From assembly GCA_027315165.1 (NCBI GenBank), contig DAHUYN010000001.1:62001-126000 (forward strand): DNA of 64,000 nt, in the 5' to 3' direction. The DNA comes from Thermoplasmata archaeon (GTDB lineage: Archaea; Thermoplasmatota; Thermoplasmata; Lutacidiplasmatales; UBA184). A model generated the notes under the pieces. It saw only the letters and a program-made list of their open reading frames with translations. It did no database searches and had not been told where the DNA came from. A program made the position numbers and the translations under genes. Below, piece by piece: positions 1 through 8,240 of the stretch; within the stretch, counting starts at the first letter, position 1; each line of letters begins with the position of its first letter.

Positions 1-170
1 AGAGGGTCGTGGCCGCAAACGAGGCTCTCGTGCGCGAACGCGGCGACGAGGCGTTCTCTCCGCTGATGGGCGACCTGATGCGAGAGGTCCGCGGGCGCCG
101 CGACGGCCAGGAGGTCGCGAAAGCGCTCCGCAAGGCCCTCGCCTCCCGCCGGGCCCCGAGCGGAGGCTGA
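1..170 (+). CDS. gatE: Glu-tRNA(Gln) amidotransferase subunit E, C-terminal end (partial)
   Basis: Only the last 55 codons are inside the window, in the frame that starts at base 3 and stops with TGA at 168-170. The residues include a segment reading FSPLMGDLMREVRGRRDG followed by a short helical end. This matches the C-terminal YqeY/GatB-type tail of the archaeal GatD-GatE amidotransferase, which converts Glu-tRNA(Gln) to Gln-tRNA(Gln). GatB shares the tail domain, but the conserved LMG-MREVRGR-DG pattern is most typical of GatE. The next gene begins 8 nt downstream. Confidence 0.72.
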   Translation, partial: RVVAANEALVRERGDEAFSPLMGDLMREVRGRRDGQEVAKALRKALASRRAPSGG

Positions 171-178
171 GGCCTCGC

Positions 179-898
179 ATGGCACCGCGGCGGGGCGCGC
201 CGGCCTCGAGGCTCAAGGCGCTCGTCACCGACGTCGACGGGACCCTCACCGACGAGCGGCGTCGTCTCGACCCCCGCGCCGTCTCGGCGGTGCGCGAGCT
301 CGAGGCGCGCGGCGTTCCCGTCCTCCTCGCGACGGGGAACGTGCTGCCCGTCGCCCTCGCGCTCCATCGATCGCTCGGCCTGAGCGGCCCGATCGTCGCC
401 GAGAACGGGGGCCTTCTCTACCGGCGCGTCGCGGGGCGCGAGGTCGTCACGCGCCTGTGCTCGAGGCGACCCGCGCTCGCTGCCTACCGCCGCCTTCGCA
501 AGGCCGGGCTTCCGGTAACGCCGCTGTTCACCGACCGCTGGCGCGAGACAGAGGTCGCGCTCGAGCCGACCGTCGCGCTGGCCCGGATCCGGCCGCTCCT
601 CGCGGGGAGCGGCGTCCGCGTCGAGTCGACCGGCTACGCGCTGCACCTGATGGCGCTCGGGCACGGGAAGCGCCGGGCCCTCGGGCGCGCCCTCGAGCCC
701 CTCGGCCTCACGCTCGCCGACTGCCTCGTCGCGGGGGACGGCGACAACGACGTCGAGATGCTCGGCGCGGCGGGGTTCGGGGTGAGCTTCCGCAACGGCA
801 GCGTGCGGGCGCGCCGCGCGGCCGACTACGTCGCGAGGGCGAGCTACGCCCGCGGGTTCGTAGAAGCGCTTAAGCGAAGCGGCGTTCTCGCTCGCTGA
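179..898 (+). CDS. pgp: HAD-family phosphatase, archaeal phosphoglycolate phosphatase type
   Basis: A 239-aa HAD-superfamily hydrolase. The nucleophile motif DVDGT is at residues 18-22 (Asp18 nucleophile, Asp20 acid/base), motif II is Thr52 in LLATGN, and motif IV is the AGDGDNDVEML segment near residue 185, followed by a GVSFRNG loop. Length and the small C2-type cap fit archaeal phosphoglycolate phosphatases, which recycle 2-phosphoglycolate to glycolate; related sugar phosphatases share the fold, so substrate is inferred. The gene follows gatE by 8 nt and is probably co-transcribed with it. The start ATG at 179 places DVDGT at the usual distance from the N-terminus. Confidence 0.8.
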   Translation: MAPRRGAPASRLKALVTDVDGTLTDERRRLDPRAVSAVRELEARGVPVLLATGNVLPVALALHRSLGLSGPIVAENGGLLYRRVAGREVVTRLCSRRPALAAYRRLRKAGLPVTPLFTDRWRETEVALEPTVALARIRPLLAGSGVRVESTGYALHLMALGHGKRRALGRALEPLGLTLADCLVAGDGDNDVEMLGAAGFGVSFRNGSVRARRAADYVARASYARGFVEALKRSGVLAR

Positions 899-912
899 GC
901 GAGCGGGTCACG

Positions 913-1104
913 ATGCTGGTCGGGAGCTGTGCGCGGTGCGGCGCCCCGGCCACGCTCCGCTGTGCGATGTGCGGCCGAACGCTGTGCCGCAACTGCCTCG
1001 ACTCCGACGAGCGGATGTGTCCGGAGTGCGTGGCGCTCTCGAAGCGCCAGAAGGGCGCCGCCGGCGTCCCGGTGCCTCCGTCGCGTCGGATGGGTCAGAC
1101 CTGA
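913..1104 (+). CDS. Small zinc-ribbon / B-box-like protein
   Basis: A 63-aa protein built around a zinc-binding core. Cysteines occur as CARCGAP, CAMCGRTLC, CLD and CPEC within the first 40 residues, so eight or so Cys can bind two zinc ions in a treble-clef or B-box-like arrangement. The tail after residue 40 is basic (SKRQKG) and likely unstructured. It lies 14 nt after the HAD phosphatase in the same direction. The cysteine pattern is too regular for a chance frame, but I do not recognise a named family and assign no function. Confidence 0.7.
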   Translation: MLVGSCARCGAPATLRCAMCGRTLCRNCLDSDERMCPECVALSKRQKGAAGVPVPPSRRMGQT

Positions 1105-1130
1105 CCGGCCCGAACCCGGGCGGAGGGCCC

Positions 1131-1448
1131 TCAGTAGGCGCGGCCCGGAAGGACGAGCGGTCCTCGTGGGGCCGCGCGCGAGAGGATCACGATCGCGAGC
1201 CCGACGGCGCCCGTGAGCGCTCCGATGAGGAGCGTCGTCCAGGCGAACGGTCCGAGCGCGTTGTGGACGACGACCGGTCCGATCGAGGTCCCCGAGGCGG
1301 GGGCCTCGAGGTGGAGAAGGAGGTTCACGACGACGCCGAGCAGCCAGCCGAGGCCCACGAGCGTCGCACCGGCGGCGGCGAGCCCGGCGCGCTCGTCCCC
1401 GCCGTAGTCCTCGGGCGGGACCGCGGGCGTCTCCTGGAGGTCGGTCAT
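1131..1448 (-). CDS. Small two-helix membrane protein
   Basis: A 105-aa protein with an acidic, Pro-rich N-terminus (about residues 1-20) and two hydrophobic segments at about residues 22-46 and 66-90, ending in a short Arg/Pro tail. It is the last gene of the ftsZ-secE-spt5-rpl11 operon, 5 nt after the 98-aa gene. A membrane protein behind secE could relate to secretion, but nothing in the sequence shows that. No family recognised. Confidence 0.6.
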   Translation of the reverse strand: MTDLQETPAVPPEDYGGDERAGLAAAGATLVGLGWLLGVVVNLLLHLEAPASGTSIGPVVVHNALGPFAWTTLLIGALTGAVGLAIVILSRAAPRGPLVLPGRAY

Positions 1449-1453
1449 CTCGT

Positions 1454-1750
1454 CTAGGCGAAGCCCGGGAGCGACTTCGTGTCGCCGGCGGGCCGACCAG
1501 GGATCTTCCGAAGCTCCTTCGGGCTCTCGACGAGCCGGACGAGGGGCGCCGACTGGACGACGTAGAACGGAAGGCCGGTCGCCGGGTCGTTGCCGGCCCT
1601 CAGGATGTTCATGATGATCAGCTTGACCTCGATGACCGAGCCGTCCTTGAGCTTCAGCTTGACGACGGGCTCGCCCGTGACGACGGTGTAGTCGACGATC
1701 TCGGCCTTGGAGAGGTCCGGAGCGGGCTGCCCCGGCGCGCCCCCCATCAT
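1454..1750 (-). CDS. Conserved-looking small protein in the L11 operon
   Basis: A 98-aa protein with a Pro/Gly N-terminus and a central beta-rich stretch (EIVDYTVVTGEPVVKLKLKDG, then VIEVKLIIMNI). It has no Cys motif and no membrane segment. Its ATG overlaps the rpl11 stop by 4 nt, so it is almost certainly translated with L11. In many archaea rpl1, rpl10 and rpl12 follow rpl11; here this small gene takes that place. The alternation of hydrophobic and charged residues suggests a compact beta-barrel or sandwich. I do not recognise the family. Confidence 0.65.
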   Translation of the reverse strand: MMGGAPGQPAPDLSKAEIVDYTVVTGEPVVKLKLKDGSVIEVKLIIMNILRAGNDPATGLPFYVVQSAPLVRLVESPKELRKIPGRPAGDTKSLPGFA

Positions 1751-2214
1751 CGAGGGCCCCTCGCCGCGACGCGGGCCTTGAGGAGGACGCGCGGGTCCTG
1801 ACCGTCCACGGTGAGCCCGAGGGAGGTGCAGGTGCCGATCACCTGATTCATCCGCTCCTCGAGGCTGCGGCCGAAGAGGTCCGAGCCCTTCGCCTCCGCG
1901 ATCGTGCGGATGGCGTCGAGGGAGACGTCCCCGATCACCTCGCCCTTCGGCTTGCCCGAGCCCTTCTCCTTCTTCGCCTCCTTGAGGAGGAGCGCCGCCG
2001 TCGGGGGCTTTCCGACGACGAGCGTGAAGGCGCGTGTCGCCGGGTCGACCCGGACGACGACCGGCACGCGCATCCCCGCGAAGCCCTTCGTCTGCTCGTT
2101 GATCTGTTGGACCACCAGGACGACGTTGACGCCTAGGGGACCGAGCGCCGGCCCCAGCGGGGGCCCCGCCGACGCCTTGCCGCCCTCGACGAGAACGCTT
2201 ACCTCATCCGCCAC
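1747..2214 (-). CDS. rpl11: 50S ribosomal protein L11
   Basis: A 155-aa L11. The N-terminal hallmark GGKASAGPPLGPALGPLGVN is at residues 11-30, and the C-terminal RNA-binding domain follows a PPTAALLLK segment. L11 forms the GTPase-associated stalk base with 23S rRNA helices 43/44. The start overlaps the end of the spt5 gene by 11 nt, as expected for translationally coupled neighbours in the archaeal secE-nusG-rpl11 cluster. The usual downstream L1-L10-L12 genes are not here. Confidence 0.95.
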   Translation of the reverse strand: MADEVSVLVEGGKASAGPPLGPALGPLGVNVVLVVQQINEQTKGFAGMRVPVVVRVDPATRAFTLVVGKPPTAALLLKEAKKEKGSGKPKGEVIGDVSLDAIRTIAEAKGSDLFGRSLEERMNQVIGTCTSLGLTVDGQDPRVLLKARVAARGPR

Positions 2215-3208
2215 TCTTGCCGCCTCCCTTCTCTAGCATCCGGACATGGTCTCCCCGAACGGTGACGGGGATCGGGACCACGGCCTCGATGAGCTCGACG
2301 GTGATCTCTTCCTTGGCCTGGTCGATCTTGCGGACCCGGGCCTTCTCGCCCTTGAACGGGCCCGCGATCAGCTCGACGATCGCGCCCTCGACGAAGCCCT
2401 CGACCGTGATCTTGGGCACGAGGAGCGGCTCGACCTCCTTCAGGGTCGTCTCGCCGGCGACGAGCCCGCGGGCCTTGCGGATGCCCTTGAGCATCTCGTG
2501 GACCCCCTCAAAGCTCATGCCCTCGGCGAAGACGTAGCCGCGGAGCGCGGCCGGGACGAGGAGCGCGAAGACGACGTCGCGCTTCTCCTCCGCACGCGCC
2601 AAGAGCGTGTCGGCGACCTCGCGCTCGTAGCCTCGGGAGGTCTTGATCGCGAGGACCGCCTGGCGGGCGGCGCAGGCCAGCACGAGCTTCGCGGGTCGCT
2701 CGTTCTCCCACTGCGCGGTGAGGCGCACCTCGACCCGGTCCCCGTAGCGGACGCCGACGGGGGCCTTGATCGCGAAGCTGAACGATACGGGCGTGCCCGG
2801 GGTGAGCGAAACGACGGTCTTCTCCTTCTTGCTGACGAGCTCGCTGTAGGAGCGCTTCCCGGGCGGGAGCCAGCTCACGGGCCACTCGGCGCCTTCGCCC
2901 GGGTAGGTCGACGTGTAGGCGACCTCGACCTGTACGGCGGCGCTCCCGGGCTCGGTGTGGGCGCTCGTGAGGACCGCCGAGAGCGTCGCATCGGTCCCGG
3001 CGGTGACCTCGCGCACGAGGTCGTCGGCCGCCTTGAGAGAGAGAAGGCCGGGGGCCTCGGGCTTCGGCGCCGGCGCGGCGGCGGGCGCGGCGGGCGTCGG
3101 AGGGGGCACGCGGGACGCACCCGGGGCCGAGGTCGCCGGTCGGGCAGGCTCGACGGCCTCCTCGCCCGTGAGAAGACCGATCCCTTCGTCCTGGGGTTTA
3201 CCGGACAT
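2204..3208 (-). CDS. spt5: Transcription elongation factor Spt5/NusG with long N-terminal extension
   Basis: A 334-aa protein whose C-terminal part is a normal archaeal Spt5. The NGN domain covers about residues 182-266 (AVLAIKTSRGYEREVAD through LVPKITVEG), and the KOW domain covers about 270-325 (GAIVELIAGPFKGEKARV). Archaeal Spt5 is usually near 150 aa, so about 180 residues are extra. Residues 1-58 are Ala/Pro-rich and likely disordered. Residues 59-178 look like a beta sandwich (VQVEVAYTSTYPGE, TPVSFSFAIKAP, DRVEVRLTAQW). Spt5 pairs with Spt4 and clamps RNA polymerase for processivity and ribosome coupling. It sits between secE and rpl11. The extension is in frame and starts from an ATG just 12 nt after secE, so it is unlikely to be a mis-called start. 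Confidence 0.9.
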   Translation of the reverse strand: MSGKPQDEGIGLLTGEEAVEPARPATSAPGASRVPPPTPAAPAAAPAPKPEAPGLLSLKAADDLVREVTAGTDATLSAVLTSAHTEPGSAAVQVEVAYTSTYPGEGAEWPVSWLPPGKRSYSELVSKKEKTVVSLTPGTPVSFSFAIKAPVGVRYGDRVEVRLTAQWENERPAKLVLACAARQAVLAIKTSRGYEREVADTLLARAEEKRDVVFALLVPAALRGYVFAEGMSFEGVHEMLKGIRKARGLVAGETTLKEVEPLLVPKITVEGFVEGAIVELIAGPFKGEKARVRKIDQAKEEITVELIEAVVPIPVTVRGDHVRMLEKGGGKSGG

Positions 3209-3220
3209 CGATGCCTTCTC

Positions 3221-3466
3221 CTACAGCCCCTGGAACAGGTTGGTCCAGAGCCACGGCCCCGCCTGCGAGAAGAAGATGTAGATCAGGAACCCCGTGAAGC
3301 CGATGATGACGGCGCCGAGGAACGTCACCTCGAGGACGCGGACGTACTCCTCGACGGCGGGCTTGCGGGCCATCCGCAGGATCCGTCCGTACTTGCCGTG
3401 GCCGACGTTGCGGAGGCGACCGTCGAAGTTCTCCTGCACGCGGCGTGCGCGGTCGAGGAATGCCAT
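3221..3466 (-). CDS. secE: Preprotein translocase subunit SecE (Sec61 gamma)
   Basis: An 81-aa single-span protein. A basic amphipathic helix with the usual ARKPAVEEYVRVLEV segment precedes one transmembrane helix at about residues 49-66. SecE/Sec61-gamma braces the SecY channel. It lies between ftsZ (9 nt upstream) and spt5 (12 nt downstream) in the classic archaeal order. The N-terminus is slightly longer than in the shortest archaeal SecE proteins. Confidence 0.9.
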   Translation of the reverse strand: MAFLDRARRVQENFDGRLRNVGHGKYGRILRMARKPAVEEYVRVLEVTFLGAVIIGFTGFLIYIFFSQAGPWLWTNLFQGL

Positions 3467-3475
3467 GGCTGCCTT

Positions 3476-4600
3476 CTAGCGGACGACGTCCAGGTCCGGG
3501 CCCGGCTTGCGGGCCGGGCCGGGCGCGCCCGAGGCCCCCCCGAAAATCTGGGGGGATTTAACTCCGGTGACCACTAGCATCACGCGGATCGTCGACTGCA
3601 TCGTCGGGTCGACGGCGGCGCCCCAGATGATGCGGGCCGTCGGCGAAATCGCCTTCTGGACGACCTCGGAGGCCTTCTGCGCCTCGCTCACGGTCATGTC
3701 CGGGCCGCCCGTGACGTTGATGAGCGCTCCGGTGGCTCCCGCGATGTCGACGCGGAGCAGCGGCGAGTTGATCGCCTCGAGGACGGCGTCCTCGGCCCGG
3801 TTGTCGCTCTCCGACTCCCCGATCCCGATCAGGGCGACGCCGCCGCCCTTCATGATCGTCCGGAGGTCGTTGAAGTCGAGGTTGACGAGCCCGGGCCGCG
3901 TGATGATCTCCGTGATCCCGCGGATCGCGCGGGCGAGGACCGAGTCGGCGACCTTGAAGGCCGTCTGGATCGGCAGCCTCGGGACGAGCTCGAGCAGCCG
4001 GTCGTTGGGGATCGTGATCACGGTGTCGATGCTCGCCCGGAGGCGCTCGAGGCCCCACATCGCGTTCTCGGTGCGGACGAGCCCTTCGGAGGTGAACGGC
4101 AGCGTGCACACCGCGATCGTGAGCGGGTTGCCGCCGTTCGCATCCTTGGCCATCTGCGCGACGACGGGTGCCGAGCCGGTTCCCGTGCCGCCGCCGAGGC
4201 CGAGCGTGATGAAGACCATGTCCGAGTCGGCGAGCGCCTTCTTCAGCTCGTCCTCCGCCTCGCGGGCGGCCTGCTCGCCGACCTGCGGCAGGGCCCCGGC
4301 CCCGAGGCCCCGAGTGAGCCGGCGGCCGAGGAGGATCTTCTTCGGCGCGTGGATGGCGAGGAGGTGCTGGGCGTCCGTGTTGCAGGCGATCATCTCCGAG
4401 CCGCTGAGGCCCTCCTCCGCGAGCCGGTTGATCGTGTTGCAGCCGCCGCCGCCACAGCCGACCACCTTGATGTTCGTCTTGAGCGACGCGAGGACGGCCT
4501 CGAGCTCCTGGTCGTCGCTCGTCGGAGGCGGGGCGGAGGGGGTCGTCCGCTTCGATTCGCTGGGGAGGTGCGCGAGAATCTCCTGGGCGAGGGGTCGCAT
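3476..4600 (-). CDS. ftsZ: Cell division GTPase FtsZ
   Basis: A 374-aa FtsZ. The nucleotide-binding features are GCGGGG at residues 48-53 and the tubulin signature GGGTGTGS at 136-143. The GTPase T7-loop region near NLDFNDL is also present. A Ser/Pro-rich linker of about 35 residues precedes the fold, and the C-terminus ends in a Pro/Gly-rich tail without an obvious bacterial-type conserved tail peptide. It is the first gene of the secE-spt5-rpl11 operon. An SD-like GAGG lies about 12 nt before the ATG, and a TATA-like element sits 36-44 nt upstream and is shared with the divergent mptE. Confidence 0.96.
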   Translation of the reverse strand: MRPLAQEILAHLPSESKRTTPSAPPPTSDDQELEAVLASLKTNIKVVGCGGGGCNTINRLAEEGLSGSEMIACNTDAQHLLAIHAPKKILLGRRLTRGLGAGALPQVGEQAAREAEDELKKALADSDMVFITLGLGGGTGTGSAPVVAQMAKDANGGNPLTIAVCTLPFTSEGLVRTENAMWGLERLRASIDTVITIPNDRLLELVPRLPIQTAFKVADSVLARAIRGITEIITRPGLVNLDFNDLRTIMKGGGVALIGIGESESDNRAEDAVLEAINSPLLRVDIAGATGALINVTGGPDMTVSEAQKASEVVQKAISPTARIIWGAAVDPTMQSTIRVMLVVTGVKSPQIFGGASGAPGPARKPGPDLDVVR

Positions 4601-4635
4601 TGCCGGTCGTCCTCGCCCGGGGGAGCCGCACCCAC

Positions 4636-4644
4636 TCTATAAAG
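4636..4644. promoter_or_regulatory. Shared TATA element between ftsZ and mptE
   Basis: The sequence TCTATAAAG is the only AT-rich island between the divergent genes and reads as a TATA box on both strands (TATAAAG on plus, CTTTATAG on minus). On the plus strand it is centred about 31 nt before the GTG chosen for mptE, giving a start site close to that codon. On the minus strand it would place ftsZ transcription about 15 nt before its ATG. A single TBP site could therefore serve both genes. Confidence 0.55.
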
Positions 4645-4671
4645 CGTGGCCCCGATTGTGAGGGCGAGCTT

Positions 4672-5409
4672 GTGGAGTTCGCGGAGTGGGCCCCGCAGTA
4701 CGCGCGCATCCAGCGCGAGTTCGGCTTCTCGATGGAGCTCGAGCGCGCCGCATCGGAGACGCTCTGTGGCCTCCTCCCGCCAGCGGCGCTCGACGACCCT
4801 CTCGGCCGCCTCCGCCCCCGCCTCGAAGGGCGTGACGCCGTCGTCGTCGGACTCGCCCCGAGGGCGGGGGCGCCGCCGCTCTGGCGCCTGCCCCAGGGCG
4901 GGCCGCGGCTCGCGCTCGTCGCCGCCGACGGGGCCGCCCGGCGCTGCCTCGAGGCGGGGCTGGTCCCCGAGGTCGTCGTCACGGACCTGGACGGCCCGGT
5001 CGCCTCGGAGGTCTCGGCGAACGCGCGCGGCGCGCTCGTCGTCGTCCACGCGCACGGCGACAACGTCGCGGCGCTGACGCGCTGGGTCCCCGAGTTCACC
5101 GGCGAACTCGCGGGCTCCTGGGCCGGCCCGCCGGAGCGCGGGCTGCTCAACGTCGGCGGGTTCACCGACGGGGACCGAGCGGCCTACCTCGCGGCGCACC
5201 TGGGCGCGCGCCGCGTCCTGCTCTGGGGGTTCGACTTCGAGCACGTCGATGAGACGGAGGGCCCCGAGCGCCTCCGCAAGCTCGCCAAGCTCGCGTGGGC
5301 CCGACGCGACCTCGACCTCCTCGCCCTTGGACGGACCCCGCTCTCGCTGTGGCGGCCGGACGGGTCCCTCGTCGACTATCCGGCGCCGGGCGCCGTGTCA
5401 ACCCAGTAG
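4672..5409 (+). CDS. mptE: 6-hydroxymethyl-7,8-dihydropterin pyrophosphokinase, archaeal MptE type
   Basis: About 245 aa when read from GTG 4672. The DUF115-type core includes VVTDLDG (around residue 107 of this reading), VVHAHGDN and a LLWGFDFEHV segment near the end, all characteristic of archaeal MptE, which activates the pterin for tetrahydromethanopterin or folate synthesis. A longer frame opens at 4600, but residues before LVEFAEW are unlike the family and lie upstream of the expected transcript start, so I prefer the GTG at 4672. The last 34 nt overlap the convergent membrane glycosyltransferase gene. Confidence 0.85.
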   Translation: MEFAEWAPQYARIQREFGFSMELERAASETLCGLLPPAALDDPLGRLRPRLEGRDAVVVGLAPRAGAPPLWRLPQGGPRLALVAADGAARRCLEAGLVPEVVVTDLDGPVASEVSANARGALVVVHAHGDNVAALTRWVPEFTGELAGSWAGPPERGLLNVGGFTDGDRAAYLAAHLGARRVLLWGFDFEHVDETEGPERLRKLAKLAWARRDLDLLALGRTPLSLWRPDGSLVDYPAPGAVSTQ

Positions 5410-7097
5410 ACGATCTGCTCGCCGTTCTCGTAGAGCGGCACGAACGGCGTCTGGCCGAGCCAGGCGAGCGCCTCCGGGCTCATCGGGAGGGCCGCTGCGG
5501 CCGGGTCGAGCGCGACCCCGCCGTGCATCACCGCATCGACGGCGACCGCGTTGATCGCGCGGATCTCGTGCGGGGCGAAGCTCCCGTTGAGCTCGGCGAG
5601 CGCCGCCGAGCGGTTCGTCCCGACGAACAGCGCGGGCGTCGAGTCCCACGTCGCGGGATTCCCGTCGAGCCCGAAGATCATCGAGCTCAGTCGGTGGTCG
5701 GAGGCGACGACGGCCGTCGGGGGAAGGCCGATGCCGACCCACATCCACTCGGCGGCGTCGGCGCTCGTGAGGCCCTCCTGGAACCCGCCGAGGAAGGCCG
5801 GCGGCGGATACACGATCGCGGCGTTCGCGGCGAGGAGGAGCACGACCGCGACGGAACCGGCGGCCACGGCCCGACGGCCCGAGCGGTCGCCCCAGCGCGC
5901 GACGAGACGGCCCAGCGATACGGCGGTGAGCAGGCCGAGCGGAAGGAGGAGGTACTCGGCGTGGCGCGTCGGCAGGAGGACGGCGCTCTGGCTCACCCAG
6001 CCGAGGATCGCGGAGAGGCCGATGACCGCCAGCCAGGTCAGCGCGTACGGCCCGAGCCTCGAGAAGAGGAGCAGCCGGCGAGAGCCGGTCGCGAGCGCGA
6101 CGACGAGGAACAGCGGCAAGAAGAACAGGACGGCGGCGAGGCTCGTCACGTGCGCGCCGCCCGGCAGCGGTGCGAGGAGGAGCGCGACGATCCCTCCGAC
6201 GGCCCCGCCGAGGAGGATCGCGAAGTCCTTGACGAGGCTCCGGTCCGAGGGAAGCCGGGGCGTCGGCGCGGGACGTCGGCGCCCTCGTCGCCACCGGATG
6301 AGCGCCCCGACGACGAGCACCGAGGCGACGACGGCCGGAGCGGCGGCGATCGGGGCGAGGTCGGCGAAGCGCCCGAGCCCCGAGTCGATGACGGAGCGGA
6401 AGTCGGTCGCGTAGCCGAACCAGTAGGCGACGATCCCGAGCCCGAACGCCGCGAGGAAGGCGAGCTCGCGGGCCGGGAAGCGTCGGCTCCAGCGTCCCGG
6501 CGTGACGAGCTCGAGGAGGAGGAGCCCGCCGAGCGCCGAGAGGAGTAGGAAGTAGCTCGACAGGTGGTGCGTGACGATCAGAGCGGTCGACGTGAGGGCG
6601 AGGGGAAGGTACCAACGCACGTCGCGTCGGCCCTCGACGAACATCCAGAGACCGGCGACGACGAGGAGGTCGCCGAGCGAGACCGGGGCCGGGTGCGCGA
6701 GCGTGAAGAGCCTCGGCATCGCGAACGACGCGAAGCCGGCCCCCAAGAGCGCGATCTCCTCCTGCGGGAAGAGACGCCGGAAGAGGAGGAAGAGCGGCAC
6801 GACCGAGAAGACGCTCGCGACGGGTACGACGACGGCGAGCGCCGCGAGCGGGTCCGTCCCGGTCGCGGCGGCCGTCGCGCCGCTGAGCAGGAAGATCCCC
6901 GGGAAGTCCTGGTACGCCGAGCCCCACCCGTTGTAGGAGGCGAGCGGAATGTGGCCCGTCGTCACGAGCGCCGAGGTGAGGCGGTAGTACTCGCCCGAGT
7001 CCGAGCCGAAGACCGGGACGCCGAGCAGCGGCTCCAGCGCGACGAAGACGAGAGCGAGGAAGAGCGCGGCGAGCCAGAGGAGGTGCGCTCGGTTCAC
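5376..7097 (-). CDS. Polytopic membrane glycosyltransferase-like protein (GT-C fold)
   Basis: A 573-aa protein with about 11-12 hydrophobic helices and a soluble C-terminal part of about 110 residues. The first loop holds an acidic motif, FGSDSGEYYRL, near residue 30, typical of GT-C enzymes that use lipid-linked sugars. A GW-SAYQDFPG motif follows. The C-terminal domain (from about residue 455, AEWMWVGIGLPPTAVVASDHRLSSM) resembles the extracytoplasmic domain of archaeal surface glycosyltransferases. The likely role is transfer from a polyprenyl-phosphate sugar to surface glycans; this is inferred from topology and the acidic motif. The 3' end overlaps mptE by 34 nt. Confidence 0.65.
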   Translation of the reverse strand: MNRAHLLWLAALFLALVFVALEPLLGVPVFGSDSGEYYRLTSALVTTGHIPLASYNGWGSAYQDFPGIFLLSGATAAATGTDPLAALAVVVPVASVFSVVPLFLLFRRLFPQEEIALLGAGFASFAMPRLFTLAHPAPVSLGDLLVVAGLWMFVEGRRDVRWYLPLALTSTALIVTHHLSSYFLLLSALGGLLLLELVTPGRWSRRFPARELAFLAAFGLGIVAYWFGYATDFRSVIDSGLGRFADLAPIAAAPAVVASVLVVGALIRWRRGRRRPAPTPRLPSDRSLVKDFAILLGGAVGGIVALLLAPLPGGAHVTSLAAVLFFLPLFLVVALATGSRRLLLFSRLGPYALTWLAVIGLSAILGWVSQSAVLLPTRHAEYLLLPLGLLTAVSLGRLVARWGDRSGRRAVAAGSVAVVLLLAANAAIVYPPPAFLGGFQEGLTSADAAEWMWVGIGLPPTAVVASDHRLSSMIFGLDGNPATWDSTPALFVGTNRSAALAELNGSFAPHEIRAINAVAVDAVMHGGVALDPAAAALPMSPEALAWLGQTPFVPLYENGEQIVYWVDTAPGAG

Positions 7098-7251
7098 GCG
7101 GGGCCCCTCGAGGAGGCCGGCGGCGCCGTCGGGACCTCTCGGGTCCGTTGCGCTCTCCCTCCCGTCCGGTTCACCCCCTCGCGACCGAAGCCTGCAACTC
7201 GCATACCTCTAAATAGGGGGCGTTGGTGGGGCCCGAAACGAGGTGCACCGG

Positions 7252-7638
7252 ATGGTACCGACCCCGAGGCCGAAGAGCGCTGCCCGACGGCCCACGCACC
7301 CGCCGGCCAAGCACCCGTCGCACCCCGCTCCGAAGGCCAAGGTCGCCGCGGTGAAGCGAGCCCCCGCGCGCCCCGCCAAGGGTGCCCCGAAGCCCGCGCC
7401 GGCCAAGGCCCGCTCGAAGCCGAGGGCGGGCAGCGCCTCGGCGGCCGCGGCTCCCGTCGAGCCGCCGCGCTCGGGCGACTCGCGCCGTCACCTGCTCTCG
7501 CTCTCCTTCCTCCGCGACGGCGATGAGTTCCTGGCCCGCCTCGAGACCGACGCGGGCCAGATCACGGAGCTGAAGAACCGCTCCCTCGACCAGCTCCTCA
7601 CGCTGGTCGCGGGAGAGCTCGAGGACCTTCTCGAGTAA
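7252..7638 (+). CDS. Small protein with basic Ala/Pro/Lys tail and acidic C-terminal domain
   Basis: A protein of 128 aa from ATG 7252 (131 aa if GTG 7243 is used). Residues 1-70 are Lys/Pro/Ala-rich and resemble a histone-like or ribosomal-type disordered nucleic-acid-binding tail. Residues 80-128 form a compact, acidic, predicted alpha/beta unit (HLLSLSFLRDGDEFLARLE through LLTLVAGELEDLLE). An AT island (CTCTAAATAG, 7207-7216) sits 36-45 nt upstream. Possibly a small chromatin or RNA-associated protein. The family is not recognised. Confidence 0.6.
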   Translation: MVPTPRPKSAARRPTHPPAKHPSHPAPKAKVAAVKRAPARPAKGAPKPAPAKARSKPRAGSASAAAAPVEPPRSGDSRRHLLSLSFLRDGDEFLARLETDAGQITELKNRSLDQLLTLVAGELEDLLE

Positions 7639-7643
7639 CCCGC

Positions 7644-8168
7644 TCAAGGGGCCGGCGTCGACCGGATGTCCTCGAAGAAGCCGTCTCCGACGAGGTAGGT
7701 GCGCTTCCCGCCCTCGGGCGTCCGCAGCTCGACGAGAGCGGTCGGAGCGGGTGCCAGCAGGCCGTTCGGGTACCGCTGGACGACGTGCAGCTCGTCCAGC
7801 GCGCGCGCCTCGAAGCGGCGGACCGACCCGCCGCGCTCTCGCACGACGAGTCCGTCGCGGGCCTTCCGTGCGCCGACGGGAGCCCGGGCGAGCGTGATCG
7901 ACCAGCCCCAGAGCGCGAGAAGGAGCGCCACGAGCGTGAAGGCGCCCCAGGCGTAGAGGTTGTCACGAACGCCGGGGAGCGGATTCGCGATCGTGAGGCC
8001 CGCGAAGGCGAGGTAGATGACGCCGAGCGCGGCCATGAACAGGAGGAGCAGGCGGCCGGCGCGGGCGGAGCCCGCGGTGTTGGCGACGAACGCACTCGCC
8101 GTCCGCTCGCCGGGCGTCGTCGCGGAGCCGTCCCGACGGGCGATACGGACCGTCCTCGGCGGGGCCAT
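7644..8168 (-). CDS. Membrane protein with two helices and a PH-like C-terminal domain
   Basis: A 174-aa protein. A basic cytosolic N-terminus (residues 1-38) precedes two transmembrane segments at about 39-61 and 71-93. The remainder is a beta-rich soluble domain (DGLVVRERGGSVRRFEARALDE, then VELRTPEG), as in bacterial PH-like or YdbT-type membrane proteins. No catalytic residues are evident. It converges with the preceding small gene with a 5-nt gap. Confidence 0.6.
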   Translation of the reverse strand: MAPPRTVRIARRDGSATTPGERTASAFVANTAGSARAGRLLLLFMAALGVIYLAFAGLTIANPLPGVRDNLYAWGAFTLVALLLALWGWSITLARAPVGARKARDGLVVRERGGSVRRFEARALDELHVVQRYPNGLLAPAPTALVELRTPEGGKRTYLVGDGFFEDIRSTPAP

Positions 8169-8240
8169 CGGCGAGCGTATTACCGGGGGCCGGGGGAGAT
8201 AAACCTGTCCTCGGGCGCGGCGCCCGACCGGCCGTCGCGC

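Noticed and set aside
3534-3556. C-run/G-run hairpin near the ftsZ 3' end as a terminator
   Set aside because: It lies inside the ftsZ coding sequence and upstream of secE in the same operon, so termination there is unlikely.
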